DNA of 39,490 bases from Clostridia bacterium. GTDB lineage: Bacteria > Bacillota > DULZ01. The translations under genes and the position numbers were made by a program. This document shows positions 8,516 through 18,540 of this stretch, piece by piece (within the stretch, counting starts at the first letter, position 1; each line of letters starts with the position of its first letter). The stretch is from NCBI GenBank assembly GCA_012840125.1, contig DULZ01000088.1, positions 1 to 39,490 on the forward strand, given 5' to 3'. A model generated the notes under the pieces. The model did not search any database. It worked only from the letters and a program-made list of their open reading frames with translations, and was not told the origin of the DNA.

Positions 8516-9206
8516 CTTGCTGCCTCCTCTCCCAAATCAACTCCGCCAGGGCCAGGTCTTCCGGCGTCGTAATCTTGATATTGGTGTATTCCCCCTGGAC
8601 CACTTGTACCGGCCGGCCCAGCCGCTCCACCAGCCCCGCATCATCCGTAGCTGTAATCCCGTCCTCCATGGCTTTTTCATAGGCCTCCACCAGCCAATCC
8701 CGGCGAAAAGCCTGGGGCGTTTGGACGGCCCATAGACTTTGCCTGGGAGGCGTGGTGACCACCAGGCCTTGCTCGTCACAGACTTTGATCGTATCTTTGA
8801 CCGGCACACCCGGTATGGCTGCGCCGCAGGTTTTGGCCGCCCGGATGACCCGTTCCAGCAAAGTCAACGTGAAAAATGGTCGCACACCGTCGTGTACGAC
8901 CACCCAGGCACAATCCTCCGGAAGCGCCTTGAGCCCATGGTAAACCGAATGACTTCGTTCCTTCCCACCGGGAACAACTTGATGCAGCTTAGTCAAGGCA
9001 TAAGGTGCCAGCATCTCCTGCACCGGGTCCACATCCCGGCTGCCTACTACCAGCACCACATGCTGCACGGCACTGCTCTCTTCCATGAGCTGCAGGGAAT
9101 GGAGCAGCACCGGGCGCCCGCCTACGGCCAGGTATTGCTTCGGCACGGCACTCTTCATCCTGGTGCCCTGGCCGGCAGCCAGCACAATCGCCGTCACACT
9201 AGACAC
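8493..9206 (-). CDS. ispD: 2-C-methyl-D-erythritol 4-phosphate cytidylyltransferase
   Basis: IspD couples CTP with methylerythritol phosphate in the MEP pathway. The 237-residue product opens with the nucleotide-binding [20 protein letters not shown] and contains VVHDGVRPF and the TDDAGLVE segment. The GTG at 9204-9206 is chosen because GGAGG lies nine bases upstream and the product then starts at the family's usual position. The start overlaps the last codons of yacL by eight bases. ispD-ispF follow the PIN-TRAM gene as in many Firmicutes. Confidence 0.95.
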   Translation of the reverse strand: MSSVTAIVLAAGQGTRMKSAVPKQYLAVGGRPVLLHSLQLMEESSAVQHVVLVVGSRDVDPVQEMLAPYALTKLHQVVPGGKERSHSVYHGLKALPEDCAWVVVHDGVRPFFTLTLLERVIRAAKTCGAAIPGVPVKDTIKVCDEQGLVVTTPPRQSLWAVQTPQAFRRDWLVEAYEKAMEDGITATDDAGLVERLGRPVQVVQGEYTNIKITTPEDLALAELIWERRQQDARGHRF

Positions 9207-10320
9207 CGGATGGCACCTCCAAGGAAACATGGTTTGATTTCTGGGACGGCTTCGGCTTAGCAAAAATCATGCGTCCCGCGGCTGTTTGCAGCACGCTGGT
9301 CACCAGCACGGATATAGTCTGGCCGATATACTTCCTGCCGTTTTCCACCACAATCATGGTGCCGTCATCTAAATAGCCAATCCCCTGCCCCACTTCCTTG
9401 CCGTCCTTGATCACTTGGACGGTCATTTCCTCCCCGGGCAAGACCACAGGCTTCACGGCATTGGCCAGTTCATTGATATTAAGTACCCTGACCCCTTGCA
9501 GTTCGGCCACCTTATTCAGGTTAAAATCGTTGGTGATGATGTCCCCACCTACCAGTTGAGCCAGGCGAATCAGCTTGGAATCCACTTCTTGCAGGTCGTC
9601 AAAATCCCGCTCGTCGATTTTCACCTTCACATCCAGCTCTTTCTGGATCCGGTTCAGGATATCCAAGCCCCGGCGTCCCCGGTTGCGTTTGAGCAAATCG
9701 GAAGAATCAGCGATATGCCTCAATTCCTCCAGTACAAACTGTGGAATCAGCAGGACACCGTCAATGAAGCCGCTCTTGCAGATGTCCGCAATACGACCGT
9801 CGATAATGACACTGGTATCGAGAATTTTATAACGAGCCTTCATATCAAGGCGTCCGGTTTTTTCCTTGTCTTTGCCGGCCTTCCAGTTGGCAAAGACGGA
9901 AAAGAGATCGTCTCTCTTCTTAGTGCCGACACTCCAACCCAAGTAGCCTAACACCAGGCTCGCCAAGATGGACAAGTACGGCCCGACGATGGGAAAGCGG
10001 TAAAAAGAAAAACCAAATAAATTAGCGATAATAAGTCCGATAATCAAACCGACGGCACCGCCCACCAGGTCATGGGCCGGAATCTTGTACAACAGCGCTT
10101 CCAATCTTCTGGCTACTTGAATAATCCCGGTGATCAAAGGCGGCGCCAAACTGTAACCGATCAAGCCGGCTACAATGGACAGTAAAATCACTAAGGCCCA
10201 CTTCACGGTCAGCTCCGGTCCTTGCCAAAAAGGCATGACCAGCAGGCCGACGGAAAACCCGCTGTAACCCGCCGCAATCATGAAGAGAACCCGCAGTACC
10301 TTGATAACCAAAGATTTCAC
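9199..10320 (-). CDS. yacL: Membrane-anchored PIN-TRAM domain protein (YacL family)
   Basis: The 373-residue product has about four hydrophobic segments in the first 140 residues (around 7-30, 40-65, 85-105 and 110-130). A PIN nuclease-like domain follows, opening with [19 protein letters not shown] and containing the acidic positions of [21 protein letters not shown]-binding domain lies in the final third ([20 protein letters not shown]). The architecture matches B. subtilis YacL, whose role remains poorly defined. It starts at ATG just after AAAGGAGGTG. It has its own promoter after the carD terminator and overlaps ispD. Confidence 0.92.
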   Translation of the reverse strand: MKSLVIKVLRVLFMIAAGYSGFSVGLLVMPFWQGPELTVKWALVILLSIVAGLIGYSLAPPLITGIIQVARRLEALLYKIPAHDLVGGAVGLIIGLIIANLFGFSFYRFPIVGPYLSILASLVLGYLGWSVGTKKRDDLFSVFANWKAGKDKEKTGRLDMKARYKILDTSVIIDGRIADICKSGFIDGVLLIPQFVLEELRHIADSSDLLKRNRGRRGLDILNRIQKELDVKVKIDERDFDDLQEVDSKLIRLAQLVGGDIITNDFNLNKVAELQGVRVLNINELANAVKPVVLPGEEMTVQVIKDGKEVGQGIGYLDDGTMIVVENGRKYIGQTISVLVTSVLQTAAGRMIFAKPKPSQKSNHVSLEVPSGV

Positions 10321-10353
10321 CTCCTTTTGGTAGTTTTACTAGCCTTTAATCTT

Positions 10354-10382
10354 ATTATACAAGCGCCTGGCAAATACTGCAA
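10354..10382 (-). promoter_or_regulatory. Promoter of yacL-ispD-ispF
   Basis: The -35 TTGCAG (10377-10382) and a perfect -10 TATAAT (10354-10359) are separated by 17 bases, just after the carD terminator. Confidence 0.8.
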
Positions 10383-10411
10383 GAAAGGGATTCCCAGGCA
10401 GCCCAGCCGGG

Positions 10412-10443
10412 AAAAGGGGAGGTACCGTTAATCGGCACCTCCC
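10412..10443 (-). terminator. Rho-independent terminator of carD
   Basis: Directly after the carD stop the minus strand has GGGAGGTGCC-GATTAAC-GGTACCTCCC followed by CTTTT. The stem is ten base pairs with one G-T pair. Confidence 0.85.
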
Positions 10444-10920
10444 TCAAGCCAAAGCCTTCGCCAGCCAGTTCTCTACCTGCTCTTCTTCTGCATTCTCGGC
10501 CAGCACCAGTTCACTGATGAGGATCTGCCTGGCGTTGTTGAGCATTTTCCGTTCAATGGCGGATAAGCCCTTGTCCCGTTCCCGTAAACTCAAATTGCGC
10601 ACCACTTCCGCTACAGCAAAAATGTCGCCGGTTTTAATCTTGGCCAGGTTAGCCCGGTACCGGCTGTTCCAGTTTCCATTGATGAGCACTTCTCTATCCT
10701 GCAGCACGGATAATACATCCGGAACCTGCTCTGCGTCAATCACTTCCCGCAGCCCGCTTGCGGCGGCATGATCGATGGGTACCATGACGGTCATGTCTCC
10801 ATGGGCAATGCGCATCACATAATACTTGCGAGTCTCCCCGAGGATCTCCTTTTCTTCAATGGCTTCGATGATACCTGCGCCATGCATGGGATAAACCACT
10901 TTATCGCCGACGTTAAACAC
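10444..10920 (-). CDS. carD: CarD/CdnL-family transcription regulator
   Basis: CarD-family proteins bind the RNA polymerase beta subunit and stabilise open promoter complexes. The 158-residue product begins VFNVGDKVVYPMHGAG, the Tudor-like RNA polymerase-interaction domain. It continues with the helical C-terminal DNA-binding domain that carries NGNWNSRYRANLAKI and RNLSLRERDKGLSAIER. GTG at 10918-10920 is chosen because GGGGAGG lies seven bases upstream; an ATG 19 codons upstream falls within the promoter. The gene is monocistronic, with two promoters and a strong terminator. Confidence 0.93.
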   Translation of the reverse strand: MFNVGDKVVYPMHGAGIIEAIEEKEILGETRKYYVMRIAHGDMTVMVPIDHAAASGLREVIDAEQVPDVLSVLQDREVLINGNWNSRYRANLAKIKTGDIFAVAEVVRNLSLRERDKGLSAIERKMLNNARQILISELVLAENAEEEQVENWLAKALA

Positions 10921-10948
10921 GCAACCACCTCCCCAGAGCTCTTCCTTC

Positions 10949-10977
10949 ATTATAGCAAAGTTTCCTTGCTGCATCAA
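10949..10977 (-). promoter_or_regulatory. carD promoter P2 (proximal)
   Basis: The -35 TTGATG (10972-10977) and a perfect -10 TATAAT (10949-10954) are 17 bases apart. Transcripts would carry only about 20 bases before the GTG start. Confidence 0.7.
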
Positions 10978-10987
10978 AAAATTTGAT

Positions 10988-11017
10988 ATTATACCACAGT
11001 CTTTTTACTTTTGTAAA
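10988..11017 (-). promoter_or_regulatory. carD promoter P1 (distal)
   Basis: The -35 TTTACA (11012-11017) and a perfect -10 TATAAT (10988-10993) are 18 bases apart, about 40 bases upstream of P2, so carD appears to have tandem promoters. Confidence 0.65.
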
Positions 11018-11038
11018 GAGCTTCCGGGGAGAATTTAG

Positions 11039-12817
11039 CTAGAAATTAAGATGCTTGATGAATGCTTCCTGGAACTCGGGTACGGTGGAAAGCTCCATGT
11101 GCTCGCATGTCCTGGCGATGCTTGCCGCCTCCCGGCGAATGCGCCTGGAGAGCAAGGCCAGCATTGCTCCCGCCCCGGCGGCATTCCCCACGGCCCTAAT
11201 CTTACCGGGATCAACCGCCGGCAAAAGGCCAATGCCTAGAGCAGACCGTTTATCAATGTAGCTTCCGAAAGCCCCGGCCAGCAGGATTTCATCCAGCTCA
11301 GCGGAGCTGATACCGGCTTTTTGCAGGAGCACCTCGATGCCTGCCCGGATGGCTCCTTTCGCCAGTTGCAGTTCCCGCACGTCCTTCTGGGAGAGATAAA
11401 CCTCCGGCCCGCCGGTTTCTTCCGGAGTAGCAATGACAAAATAAGCATTGGCGCCCCGGTCGTGGATCCGCTTCCTCAGAAACTCCGGCAGGTGGTCCGC
11501 TTTTTCCGGGGGCACGATCCTGCCGTTAGCTTCTATCACTCCCACACGATGCATTTCCGAAATGGCATCCATTAAACCGGAACCGCAAATACCTTTGGCA
11601 GGCTCGTCACCGATTACTTCATACGTTACCTGATCTTCGTCGATCCGCACTTTTTCAATGGCCCCGGCCTGGGCCCGCATGCCGCATTTAATCTGGGCGC
11701 CTTCAAAAGCCGGCCCGGCCGCCGTGGAACAAGTGAGCATCCGGCCCGGCAGAGCCAGCACGATCTCCCCGTTGGTACCGATATCCACGGCCAGAATACG
11801 CCGGTCCACATCATACAGCTTCGTGCTGAGAATAACCCCGACCGTATCGGCCCCCACATAACCGGCCACGTTGGGCAGCAGGTGGACGGGGGCATGGGGG
11901 CAAAGATTCAAACCCAGTTCCCCCGCTTCCACGGTAACCAGATCGGTCACCACCGGGGTAAAGGGAGCCGGTGCCAAGTGGCGGGGGTCCAACCCGAGGA
12001 ACAAGTGGTGCATGGTGGTGTTGCAAACGACGGCCGCCTGGTAAACGGAGCTTGTCCTGATACCGGCCGCATGAGCCAATTTTTCTCCCAGGCGGTTGAT
12101 GACCTGCACCACCCTCCTTCTCAACTGCTCCAATTCTTTCGGTCCCTTGGCGGCATGCTGGATGCGGGAAATCACATCGGCACCGAAAATATTTTGGGTA
12201 TTCCCGGCCGAAGCAGCCGCCACATTTTTGCCGGTAGTCAGATTCACCAGCGTACCCACCACCGTCGTGGTGCCAATGTCAACGGCTAAGCCGTAAAGAG
12301 GCTCCCGTTCATGTTCTCCCGGTTCCACGGCAATGACGTCCTTTTCATGCATGACTACGGTAACCAAATGCCTGGCTTCCCGCAGCACCCCGGGCAAAGC
12401 CCGCAGGACTCCCAATTTGAGGTTAGCCGGTTCACCCAAAGCTTCCAGCAACCTGGTGGCATCGGACACCTGGTGTTCTATGGAAGGCGGCTGCACTTGG
12501 ATTGTCCGCCTTGTGATGCCCGGGTCAATCTCTACGTCCATGTCTTGTTGAGTCAGGGCCGTCTTACGGCTTAAATAGATTTCCTGTTGAGGTATTTCCA
12601 CCACCAGGTCAGCGTTGACTTCCGTCTGGCAAGCCAACACCCAATCCTGGTCAGCGCCCTCCCGGATGCGCATGCGGCACTTGCCGCACACCCCTCTCCC
12701 GCCGCAAGGGCCTTCAAATTCCACTCCCGCTTCGGCAGCCGCCGTCATGAGGGTCACGCCGGCATCCACCGTCACCTTCACCTTATCCGGCAAGAACGTA
12801 ACCGTATGCTTGTTCAT
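11039..12817 (-). CDS. RACo-like ferredoxin/ASKHA protein (DUF4445 family)
   Basis: The 592-residue product begins with a 2Fe-2S ferredoxin domain; Cys38, Cys44, Cys47 and Cys63 are spaced as in plant-type ferredoxins (GPCGGRGVCGKCRMR, then LACQTEV). A linker of about 100 residues follows. The rest is an ASKHA-type ATPase domain with DIGTTTVVGT near 180 and DIGTNGEIVLALPG near 345. This is the layout of reductive activators of corrinoid proteins (RACo), which re-reduce inactive cob(II)alamin in methyltransferase systems. The ATG follows AGGAGG. No corrinoid protein or methyltransferase gene is adjacent, so the partner is unknown. It lies alone between radA and carD. Confidence 0.85.
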   Translation of the reverse strand: MNKHTVTFLPDKVKVTVDAGVTLMTAAAEAGVEFEGPCGGRGVCGKCRMRIREGADQDWVLACQTEVNADLVVEIPQQEIYLSRKTALTQQDMDVEIDPGITRRTIQVQPPSIEHQVSDATRLLEALGEPANLKLGVLRALPGVLREARHLVTVVMHEKDVIAVEPGEHEREPLYGLAVDIGTTTVVGTLVNLTTGKNVAAASAGNTQNIFGADVISRIQHAAKGPKELEQLRRRVVQVINRLGEKLAHAAGIRTSSVYQAAVVCNTTMHHLFLGLDPRHLAPAPFTPVVTDLVTVEAGELGLNLCPHAPVHLLPNVAGYVGADTVGVILSTKLYDVDRRILAVDIGTNGEIVLALPGRMLTCSTAAGPAFEGAQIKCGMRAQAGAIEKVRIDEDQVTYEVIGDEPAKGICGSGLMDAISEMHRVGVIEANGRIVPPEKADHLPEFLRKRIHDRGANAYFVIATPEETGGPEVYLSQKDVRELQLAKGAIRAGIEVLLQKAGISSAELDEILLAGAFGSYIDKRSALGIGLLPAVDPGKIRAVGNAAGAGAMLALLSRRIRREAASIARTCEHMELSTVPEFQEAFIKHLNF

Positions 12818-12928
12818 CTACCACGCCTCCTGTCAAATGCGCTTGTCACGACACCAGTTCATTTCTATCATTGCAAACAAAATCCCTGCGGAATCACCTG
12901 TTCATTATTTCACTGGATTGCCATGATC

Positions 12929-14341
12929 TTACTCCAGGTCGATTTCCGGTAAAGCCGGGGCATCCTTTTCCCAGCCCTGCTCCCGGATAAAGGCCAGGGC
13001 TTCTTCTAAGCTGCCGGCACCGATAACTTCCATGGTAGTGGATTGCTCCGCTTTTTCTAGATTGCCCGCCGGCAGCAAAACCCGTTTAAATCCCAGCCGC
13101 TCCGCCTCCGTCACCAGCCGCTGGATATTTGGCACGGCCCGGATCCGGCCGGCCAAATCAACTTCCCCGATGACCACCATTTTCGGGTCCACCGCCACAT
13201 CTCTTAGGCTGCTGTAAAGGGCCACCGCCAACCCGAGGTCAATGGAAGTTTCCGTGATCTCCACCCCGCCCAGCAGGGACACGTAAATATCCTGGTTGCT
13301 TAAAAATACTCCCGCCCTTTTCTGGAGCACAGCGGTAATCAGGTTCAGCCGGTCCCGGTCCACCCCCACCGCCACCTTGCGCGGGGGAATGCCGTAACTG
13401 TTGTCCACCACCAGGGCCTGCAGTTCCACCAAAATGGGGAGGGCTCCCTCCACGCTGGCCACTACCACCGTGCCGGGAATAGCCTCGGCATGCCCCGCCA
13501 GTAAGTACTGGGAAGGGTTGTCAATGGGAAACATGCCGGTCCCCAGCATCTCGTACAAGGCCAATTCCGCCGTGTTGCCAAACCGGTTCTTGAACGCACG
13601 GAGCATGCGAAAGCCGTGATTTCGCTCTCCCTCCAGGAAAAGCACACAGTCCACCATGTGGTCCAGTACCCTCGGCCCGGCGATCTGGCCCTGCTTCGTC
13701 ACATGGGCCACCAGGAAAACGGGGATGTTGTTTTCCTTCGCCGTTCTGAGGATGTCACCGGCACATTCCCGGACCTGGCTCACGCTGCCCGGGGCCGAAC
13801 TGAGCTCCGGCTTGTACACTGTTTGAATGGAATCGATGATCACGAAAACCGGCTTTTCTTCACGGATGTATTGCAGGACCAGTTCCAAATTGGTCTCGCT
13901 GACCACCAACAGCTTCGGATCCATCGTCTGCAGCCGCTCGGCCCGGAGTCTGAGCTGCTCCTCGGATTCCTCACCGGAGACATAGAGTACCGGGCCGTAA
14001 TGGACGGCAATGAAGTTAGCCACCTGCAACAGCAGGGTTGATTTGCCGATGCCCGGATCTCCGGAGATGAGTACCAGGGAACCCGGCACCAGCCCTCCCC
14101 CCAGGACCCGGTTCAGCTCCCGATCCCCGGTATCGAAACGACTCTGGGCATAGGAGGCTACCTGGGAGATGGATTGCGGTCTTTTGGCCGGCTTTCCGGT
14201 GGACTTATGGGAGCTGCCGACGTCTACAATCTCTTCCACCAAAGAATTCCATGCCCCGCAGGGACACTGTCCCTGCCACTTCACAAACTCCCGACCGCAC
14301 TCCTGGCAGACCCATCTCGTCTTGGCTCGCTTCTGGTTCAT
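12929..14341 (-). CDS. radA: DNA repair protein RadA
   Basis: RadA is a RecA-like hexameric helicase that promotes branch migration during recombination. The 470-residue product has an N-terminal zinc-finger region, the Walker A GDPGIGKSTLL, the RadA-specific KNRFG motif in RAFKNRFGNTAE and a C-terminal Lon-protease-like domain (VGVDRDRLNLITAVLQKRAG). The ATG at 14339-14341 follows GGAG by nine bases. In the zinc finger the second pair is CPC rather than the usual CxxC (CQEC, then QCPCGAW), so one residue seems missing. It follows clpC after a terminator, the standard Firmicutes neighbourhood. Confidence 0.96.
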   Translation of the reverse strand: MNQKRAKTRWVCQECGREFVKWQGQCPCGAWNSLVEEIVDVGSSHKSTGKPAKRPQSISQVASYAQSRFDTGDRELNRVLGGGLVPGSLVLISGDPGIGKSTLLLQVANFIAVHYGPVLYVSGEESEEQLRLRAERLQTMDPKLLVVSETNLELVLQYIREEKPVFVIIDSIQTVYKPELSSAPGSVSQVRECAGDILRTAKENNIPVFLVAHVTKQGQIAGPRVLDHMVDCVLFLEGERNHGFRMLRAFKNRFGNTAELALYEMLGTGMFPIDNPSQYLLAGHAEAIPGTVVVASVEGALPILVELQALVVDNSYGIPPRKVAVGVDRDRLNLITAVLQKRAGVFLSNQDIYVSLLGGVEITETSIDLGLAVALYSSLRDVAVDPKMVVIGEVDLAGRIRAVPNIQRLVTEAERLGFKRVLLPAGNLEKAEQSTTMEVIGAGSLEEALAFIREQGWEKDAPALPEIDLE

Positions 14342-14372
14342 CGTTCTTCTCTCCAACGGATGATTTCTTTTC

Positions 14373-14378
14373 ATTATA
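14373..14378 (-). promoter_or_regulatory. Possible -10 element of a radA promoter
   Basis: A perfect TATAAT lies about 30 bases upstream of the radA start and just after the clpC terminator. The -35 position falls within the terminator tail and matches poorly (CGGACT), so this is only a partial promoter call. Confidence 0.4.
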
Positions 14379-14392
14379 ACAGAAAAGGCAAC

Positions 14393-14419
14393 AAAAAGTC
14401 CGGCGGGGAAAGCCGGACT
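14393..14419 (-). terminator. Rho-independent terminator of the ctsR-clpC operon
   Basis: The stem AGTCCGGC-TTTCCCC-GCCGGACT is followed by TTTT, eight bases after the clpC stop codon. Confidence 0.85.
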
Positions 14420-14427
14420 CGACATGG

Positions 14428-16926
14428 TTATTCTTCTTTTGCCAGTACAATCTGGCCGTCCCGGGCCTCCGCCACCACGGTGTCCCCTTCCCGGAACTGC
14501 CCTTCCAGCAGCCCGTCGGACAGGGGATCCTCTATGAGCCGCTGGATGGCCCGTCTTAAAGGTCTGGCCCCGTAGTTTTCATCAAAACCTTCTTTCAGCA
14601 GCACTTCTTTGGCCCCTTCTGTTACCTTAACGTGCAAATTCTGCTCCTTCAGGCGCTGGTTCAATTCATCCACCATGAGGGACACGATCCGGCCGATATG
14701 GTCGCGGTTCAACGGGTGGAAGACAATGAGCTCATCTACCCGGTTGAGGAACTCGGGACGGAAAGTCCTTCTCAACTCGCTCATGACGTTTTCTTTCATC
14801 CGCTCATAGCTGTCCGCTTCCTCGTTGCCGCTGCCGAAGCCGACCCTGCCGGTACCGTGCAGGCGGCCGGCCCCCACGTTGGAGGTCATGATGATCACGG
14901 TATTGCGGAAATCCACCGTCCGCCCCTGACTGTCAGTCAGGCGGCCGTCTTCCAGTACCTGCAGCAGGATGTTAAACACATCGGGATGGGCTTTCTCTAT
15001 TTCATCCAGCAGTACAACGGAGTACGGTTTCCGCCGGATGGCTTCCGTAAGCTGGCCCGCGTCTTCGTAACCTACATAACCGGGCGGGGCTCCGATCAAG
15101 CGGGAGACCGTGTGTTTCTCCATGTACTCCGACATGTCTAACCGGACCATGGCATCTTCCGAGTCGAAGAGAGCTTCGGCCAAAGCTTTGCTGAGCTCCG
15201 TCTTGCCGACGCCGGTGGGACCTAGGAAAATAAAGGAACCAATCGGGCGGTTGGGGTTCTTGAGGCCCGCCCTGGCCCTGCGCACGGCCCTGGCCACGGC
15301 TTTGACGGCTTCATCCTGACCGATGACCCGCTGGTGCAGAATCTCTTCCAGCTTCAGGAGGCGCGCGGTTTCAGATTCCTCTATCTTCGCCACTGGGATA
15401 CCGGTCCAACTGGACACGATCCTGGCAATGTGCTCCGCCGTTACCACGGACTCGGCCTTGCCTCTTTCGTTATCCCATTCTTTCTTCGCCTGCTCCAATT
15501 CCTTTTTCAGTTTCTGCTCCTCATCTCGCAGCTTGGCGGCGGTTTCAAACTCCTGGGCGTTCACGGCCGCTTCTTTTTCCTGCTTGACCTTCTCATAGCG
15601 AGCTTCCAATTCCCGGATTTCCTCCGGTGCCGTATGCATATCTAACCGCACCCGGGAGGCCGCCTCATCGATCAAGTCAATGGCTTTATCCGGTAGGAAA
15701 CGGTCAGTGATATACCTATCCGACAGTTTCGCCGCCGCTTCAATGGCCTCGTCGGAAATCTTCACCCGGTGGTGGGCTTCATAACGATCCCGCAGCCCTT
15801 TCAAGATCTCGATGGTTTCTTCCACCGAAGGCGGGTCCACGATAATGGGTTGGAAGCGTCTTTCTAAAGCGGCATCTTTCTCGATATGTTTCCGGTATTC
15901 ATCTAAAGTGGTGGCACCAATGGTCTGCATTTCACCCCGGGCTAAAGCAGGTTTAAGGATGTTGGCGGCATCGATGGCACCTTCCGCCGCTCCGGCACCC
16001 ACCAGGGTGTGCAGCTCATCGATAAACAGGATCACGTTCCCGGCATGCCTGATTTCATCCATCACCTTGCGGAGGCGTTCCTCGAATTCCCCGCGGTATT
16101 TGGACCCGGCCACCAAGCTGGACATATCCAGGGTCACTACCCGTTTGCCGACTAAAGTTTCAGGCACCTTACCCGCTACGATTTGCTGGGCCAAACCTTC
16201 GGCAATGGCGGTTTTCCCCACACCGGGTTCCCCGATCAACACGGGATTGTTCTTGGTGCGGCGGCTTAAGACCTGAATGACCCGCTGGATCTCTTTATCC
16301 CGGCCGACCACCGGATCCAGCTGTCCCTCTTTGGCCATTTTGGTTAAATCCCGGCCGAAGCTGTCCAGGGTCGGGGTATTGGTGGCACTGCCGCCTTTTT
16401 TCGCCGCTCCCCCTTGCGGTGGTTGGCCGCCATGGGGCATGCCCATGCCGCCGAAGAACTGGGCTAGAGAGAAAGGTTGGAAGTTCGGCTGGGATCCGCC
16501 CAAGATGTCATTGACCTGGCTGCGAATTTTATCAGCGGTTACCCCTAAATTGGCCAGCACCCGGGCGGCCACGCCTTCTCCTTCCCGGACGATACCGAGG
16601 AGAATATGTTCCGTACCGATGTAGCCCACCCCTTGATGGCGCGCTTCTTCATAAGCCAACTCCAGCACCTTTTTGGCCCGCGGCGTCAAGACCAGTTCAT
16701 TGGGGGGCTGGAAATCTCCTTCACCGATTAAACTCAGGATTTGCTCCTTGACCTTTTCCCCGTCCACACCTAAATTCGCCAGGGCCTTAGCCGCCACCCC
16801 TTGACCCTCGCTGATCAGTCCCAGCAGTAAGTGCTCGGTCCCGACGGCCGGGTGTTTCAAGGCGCGCATTTCCTCTTGGGCCAGGCGAATTACACGCTGT
16901 GCTCTTTCCGTCAGTCTATCCCACAT
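14428..16926 (-). CDS. clpC: ATP-dependent Clp protease ATPase subunit ClpC
   Basis: ClpC is the Hsp100 unfoldase that feeds proteins to ClpP and, with McsB, degrades arginine-phosphorylated proteins. The 832-residue product has two Clp N-terminal repeats (about 1-140), a first AAA+ domain with Walker [14 protein letters not shown] near 233, and a UVR/coiled-coil middle region ([20 protein letters not shown]). A second AAA+ domain follows with [14 protein letters not shown] and the sensor region. Length is normal. It starts at ATG seven bases after AAAGGAGG and only four bases after mcsB. It is the last gene of the CtsR-controlled operon. Confidence 0.98.
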   Translation of the reverse strand: MWDRLTERAQRVIRLAQEEMRALKHPAVGTEHLLLGLISEGQGVAAKALANLGVDGEKVKEQILSLIGEGDFQPPNELVLTPRAKKVLELAYEEARHQGVGYIGTEHILLGIVREGEGVAARVLANLGVTADKIRSQVNDILGGSQPNFQPFSLAQFFGGMGMPHGGQPPQGGAAKKGGSATNTPTLDSFGRDLTKMAKEGQLDPVVGRDKEIQRVIQVLSRRTKNNPVLIGEPGVGKTAIAEGLAQQIVAGKVPETLVGKRVVTLDMSSLVAGSKYRGEFEERLRKVMDEIRHAGNVILFIDELHTLVGAGAAEGAIDAANILKPALARGEMQTIGATTLDEYRKHIEKDAALERRFQPIIVDPPSVEETIEILKGLRDRYEAHHRVKISDEAIEAAAKLSDRYITDRFLPDKAIDLIDEAASRVRLDMHTAPEEIRELEARYEKVKQEKEAAVNAQEFETAAKLRDEEQKLKKELEQAKKEWDNERGKAESVVTAEHIARIVSSWTGIPVAKIEESETARLLKLEEILHQRVIGQDEAVKAVARAVRRARAGLKNPNRPIGSFIFLGPTGVGKTELSKALAEALFDSEDAMVRLDMSEYMEKHTVSRLIGAPPGYVGYEDAGQLTEAIRRKPYSVVLLDEIEKAHPDVFNILLQVLEDGRLTDSQGRTVDFRNTVIIMTSNVGAGRLHGTGRVGFGSGNEEADSYERMKENVMSELRRTFRPEFLNRVDELIVFHPLNRDHIGRIVSLMVDELNQRLKEQNLHVKVTEGAKEVLLKEGFDENYGARPLRRAIQRLIEDPLSDGLLEGQFREGDTVVAEARDGQIVLAKEE

Positions 16927-16930
16927 AAGC

Positions 16931-17995
16931 TTACCTCCTTTGATTCACAAGTTTGTTGCGTATCACTTCCGCCCTCACGAGATCTCTCTCCCAAGGGCTC
17001 ATTTCCTTCTCCTGCCGGCCCTGCAGCAAACCGGGTTGGATGAAAGAAATCATCTCATTGAGGATGCGCGGGTCGACACCGCTGATCATCCCTAAGTCTA
17101 TACCCAGCCGCAGGTCCGACAGCAACCGCAATGCTTCTTCCGAGCTGATGCTCCGGGCATGGGCCAAAATCCCATAGGCCCGGTTCACCTTGTCATCAAT
17201 TTGATGGTAAAACTCCGCCTTCAGTCTCTCCCGCGCTGCTCTTTCCTGGTCAATGAGCTGCTGGACCACCAAAGACAGGTTATTGACTATCTCTTCTTCC
17301 GTCAAACCCAAGGTAATCTGGTTGGATATCTGGTATAAATTGCCCTGAGCTTCGGAGCCTTCCCCGTAAAAGCCCCGCACGGCCACCCCGATTTGGGACA
17401 GGGAGCCGAGGATCTTCCCGGCCTGATTGGTCAAGACCAGGGCCGGCAAGTGGATCATCACGGAGGCCCTAAGACCGGTTCCAAGATTGGTGGGGCAAGC
17501 GGTCAAATACCCTTTCTCCTCGTGAAAAGCCAAATCCAACCGCTGCTCTAAAGCGTCGTCCAGGCGGTCCGCCGCTTTCCATGTTTCTTCCAGTTGGAAA
17601 GCCGGCATCAGGATCTGCACCCGCAGGTGGTCTTCTTCATTGACCATGATGCTGACTGTTTCGTCGGCGTTTAAAATCACCGCGCCGCCTTTGCCCTCGG
17701 CCAACGCCGGGCTGATTAAGTGCTTCTCTACCAGTATTTGTTTCTGTAAAGGGGACAATTCATCCAGATAAAATACCTCCATGGCGCCGAATACCTTACT
17801 CACCGCCGGTGCGGTGGCCGCTTGCCAGACTTCATTGATCACTTCTTTCTTTTGCTCTTCCCGCAAGAGATGCGGGAAAGGGATGCCCTTAAGGTTCCTG
17901 GCAAGTCTAACCCGGCTGGTCAGCACAATATCTCCCTGGGGGCCTGACCCTTCCATCCACTTGCTTACTACTTTCGCAATTTCATGCCTTGCCAC
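16931..17995 (-). CDS. mcsB: Protein-arginine kinase McsB
   Basis: McsB phosphorylates arginine residues and marks proteins for ClpCP. It has the phosphagen-kinase fold without the N-terminal creatine-kinase helical domain. Visible signatures are [18 protein letters not shown] near the N-terminus, the cysteine segment [14 protein letters not shown] (Cys167 with the start used here) and a C-terminal domain ending near [10 protein letters not shown]. The GTG at 17993-17995 is preferred over one two codons upstream, because GGAGG ends seven bases before it. It sits between mcsA and clpC with gaps of 11 and 4 bases. Confidence 0.96.
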   Translation of the reverse strand: MARHEIAKVVSKWMEGSGPQGDIVLTSRVRLARNLKGIPFPHLLREEQKKEVINEVWQAATAPAVSKVFGAMEVFYLDELSPLQKQILVEKHLISPALAEGKGGAVILNADETVSIMVNEEDHLRVQILMPAFQLEETWKAADRLDDALEQRLDLAFHEEKGYLTACPTNLGTGLRASVMIHLPALVLTNQAGKILGSLSQIGVAVRGFYGEGSEAQGNLYQISNQITLGLTEEEIVNNLSLVVQQLIDQERAARERLKAEFYHQIDDKVNRAYGILAHARSISSEEALRLLSDLRLGIDLGMISGVDPRILNEMISFIQPGLLQGRQEKEMSPWERDLVRAEVIRNKLVNQRR

Positions 17996-18006
17996 ACACA
18001 CCCCTC

Positions 18007-18522
18007 CTAACCGTTTTGGTTCTCCAGGGCCCGGATCTGATCCCGTACTTTCGCCGCTTCCTCAAATTCCTCCCTGGCCACCAGTTCCTGCAGCTTCATT
18101 TTCAAGCCGGCCAGCTGCTTTTTCAGGCGAATCTCCTGCCCGCTTCTTTTCGGCACCTTGCCGGTATGCCGTTCCCGGCCGTGGACCCTGCGAATTAAGG
18201 GACTGAGGCTGGCCTCAAAAGTATCATAACACCGGTCGCAGCCCAATTTACCGTACTGGGCAAAAACCTGCCGGGTGGTACCGCACAAGGGGCACTTGGC
18301 AATTCCCGGCGCCACACTGGGCTCCCCGGCCATCATACTGGTGGTTTGGTCCAGCAGGCCGGCCAAGAACTTGTGAAAAGAAAAGCTGGACTGGGTAAAC
18401 CCGAATTCTTCTTGATATTCCCGGGCACATGCCTCGCAGAGATTAAGCACCGTCTTATCGTTATTGACAATCTTGGTGATGTGCACATTGGCTTCATTTT
18501 TCTTGCATTTATCACATAACAT
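18007..18522 (-). CDS. mcsA: McsA, zinc-binding activator of McsB
   Basis: McsA activates the arginine kinase McsB and helps release CtsR. The 171-residue product has four CxxC pairs, CDKC, CEAC, CPLC and CDRC, which form two zinc sites in the first 100 residues. A C-terminal UVR domain (LVAREEFEEAAKVRDQIRAL) resembles the one in ClpC. The ATG at 18520-18522 is chosen because AGGGG lies eight bases upstream; a GTG three codons earlier is too close to that site. Its neighbours are ctsR upstream and mcsB downstream. Confidence 0.95.
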   Translation of the reverse strand: MLCDKCKKNEANVHITKIVNNDKTVLNLCEACAREYQEEFGFTQSSFSFHKFLAGLLDQTTSMMAGEPSVAPGIAKCPLCGTTRQVFAQYGKLGCDRCYDTFEASLSPLIRRVHGRERHTGKVPKRSGQEIRLKKQLAGLKMKLQELVAREEFEEAAKVRDQIRALENQNG

Positions 18523-18540
18523 GCGACTCACCCCTTTTGG

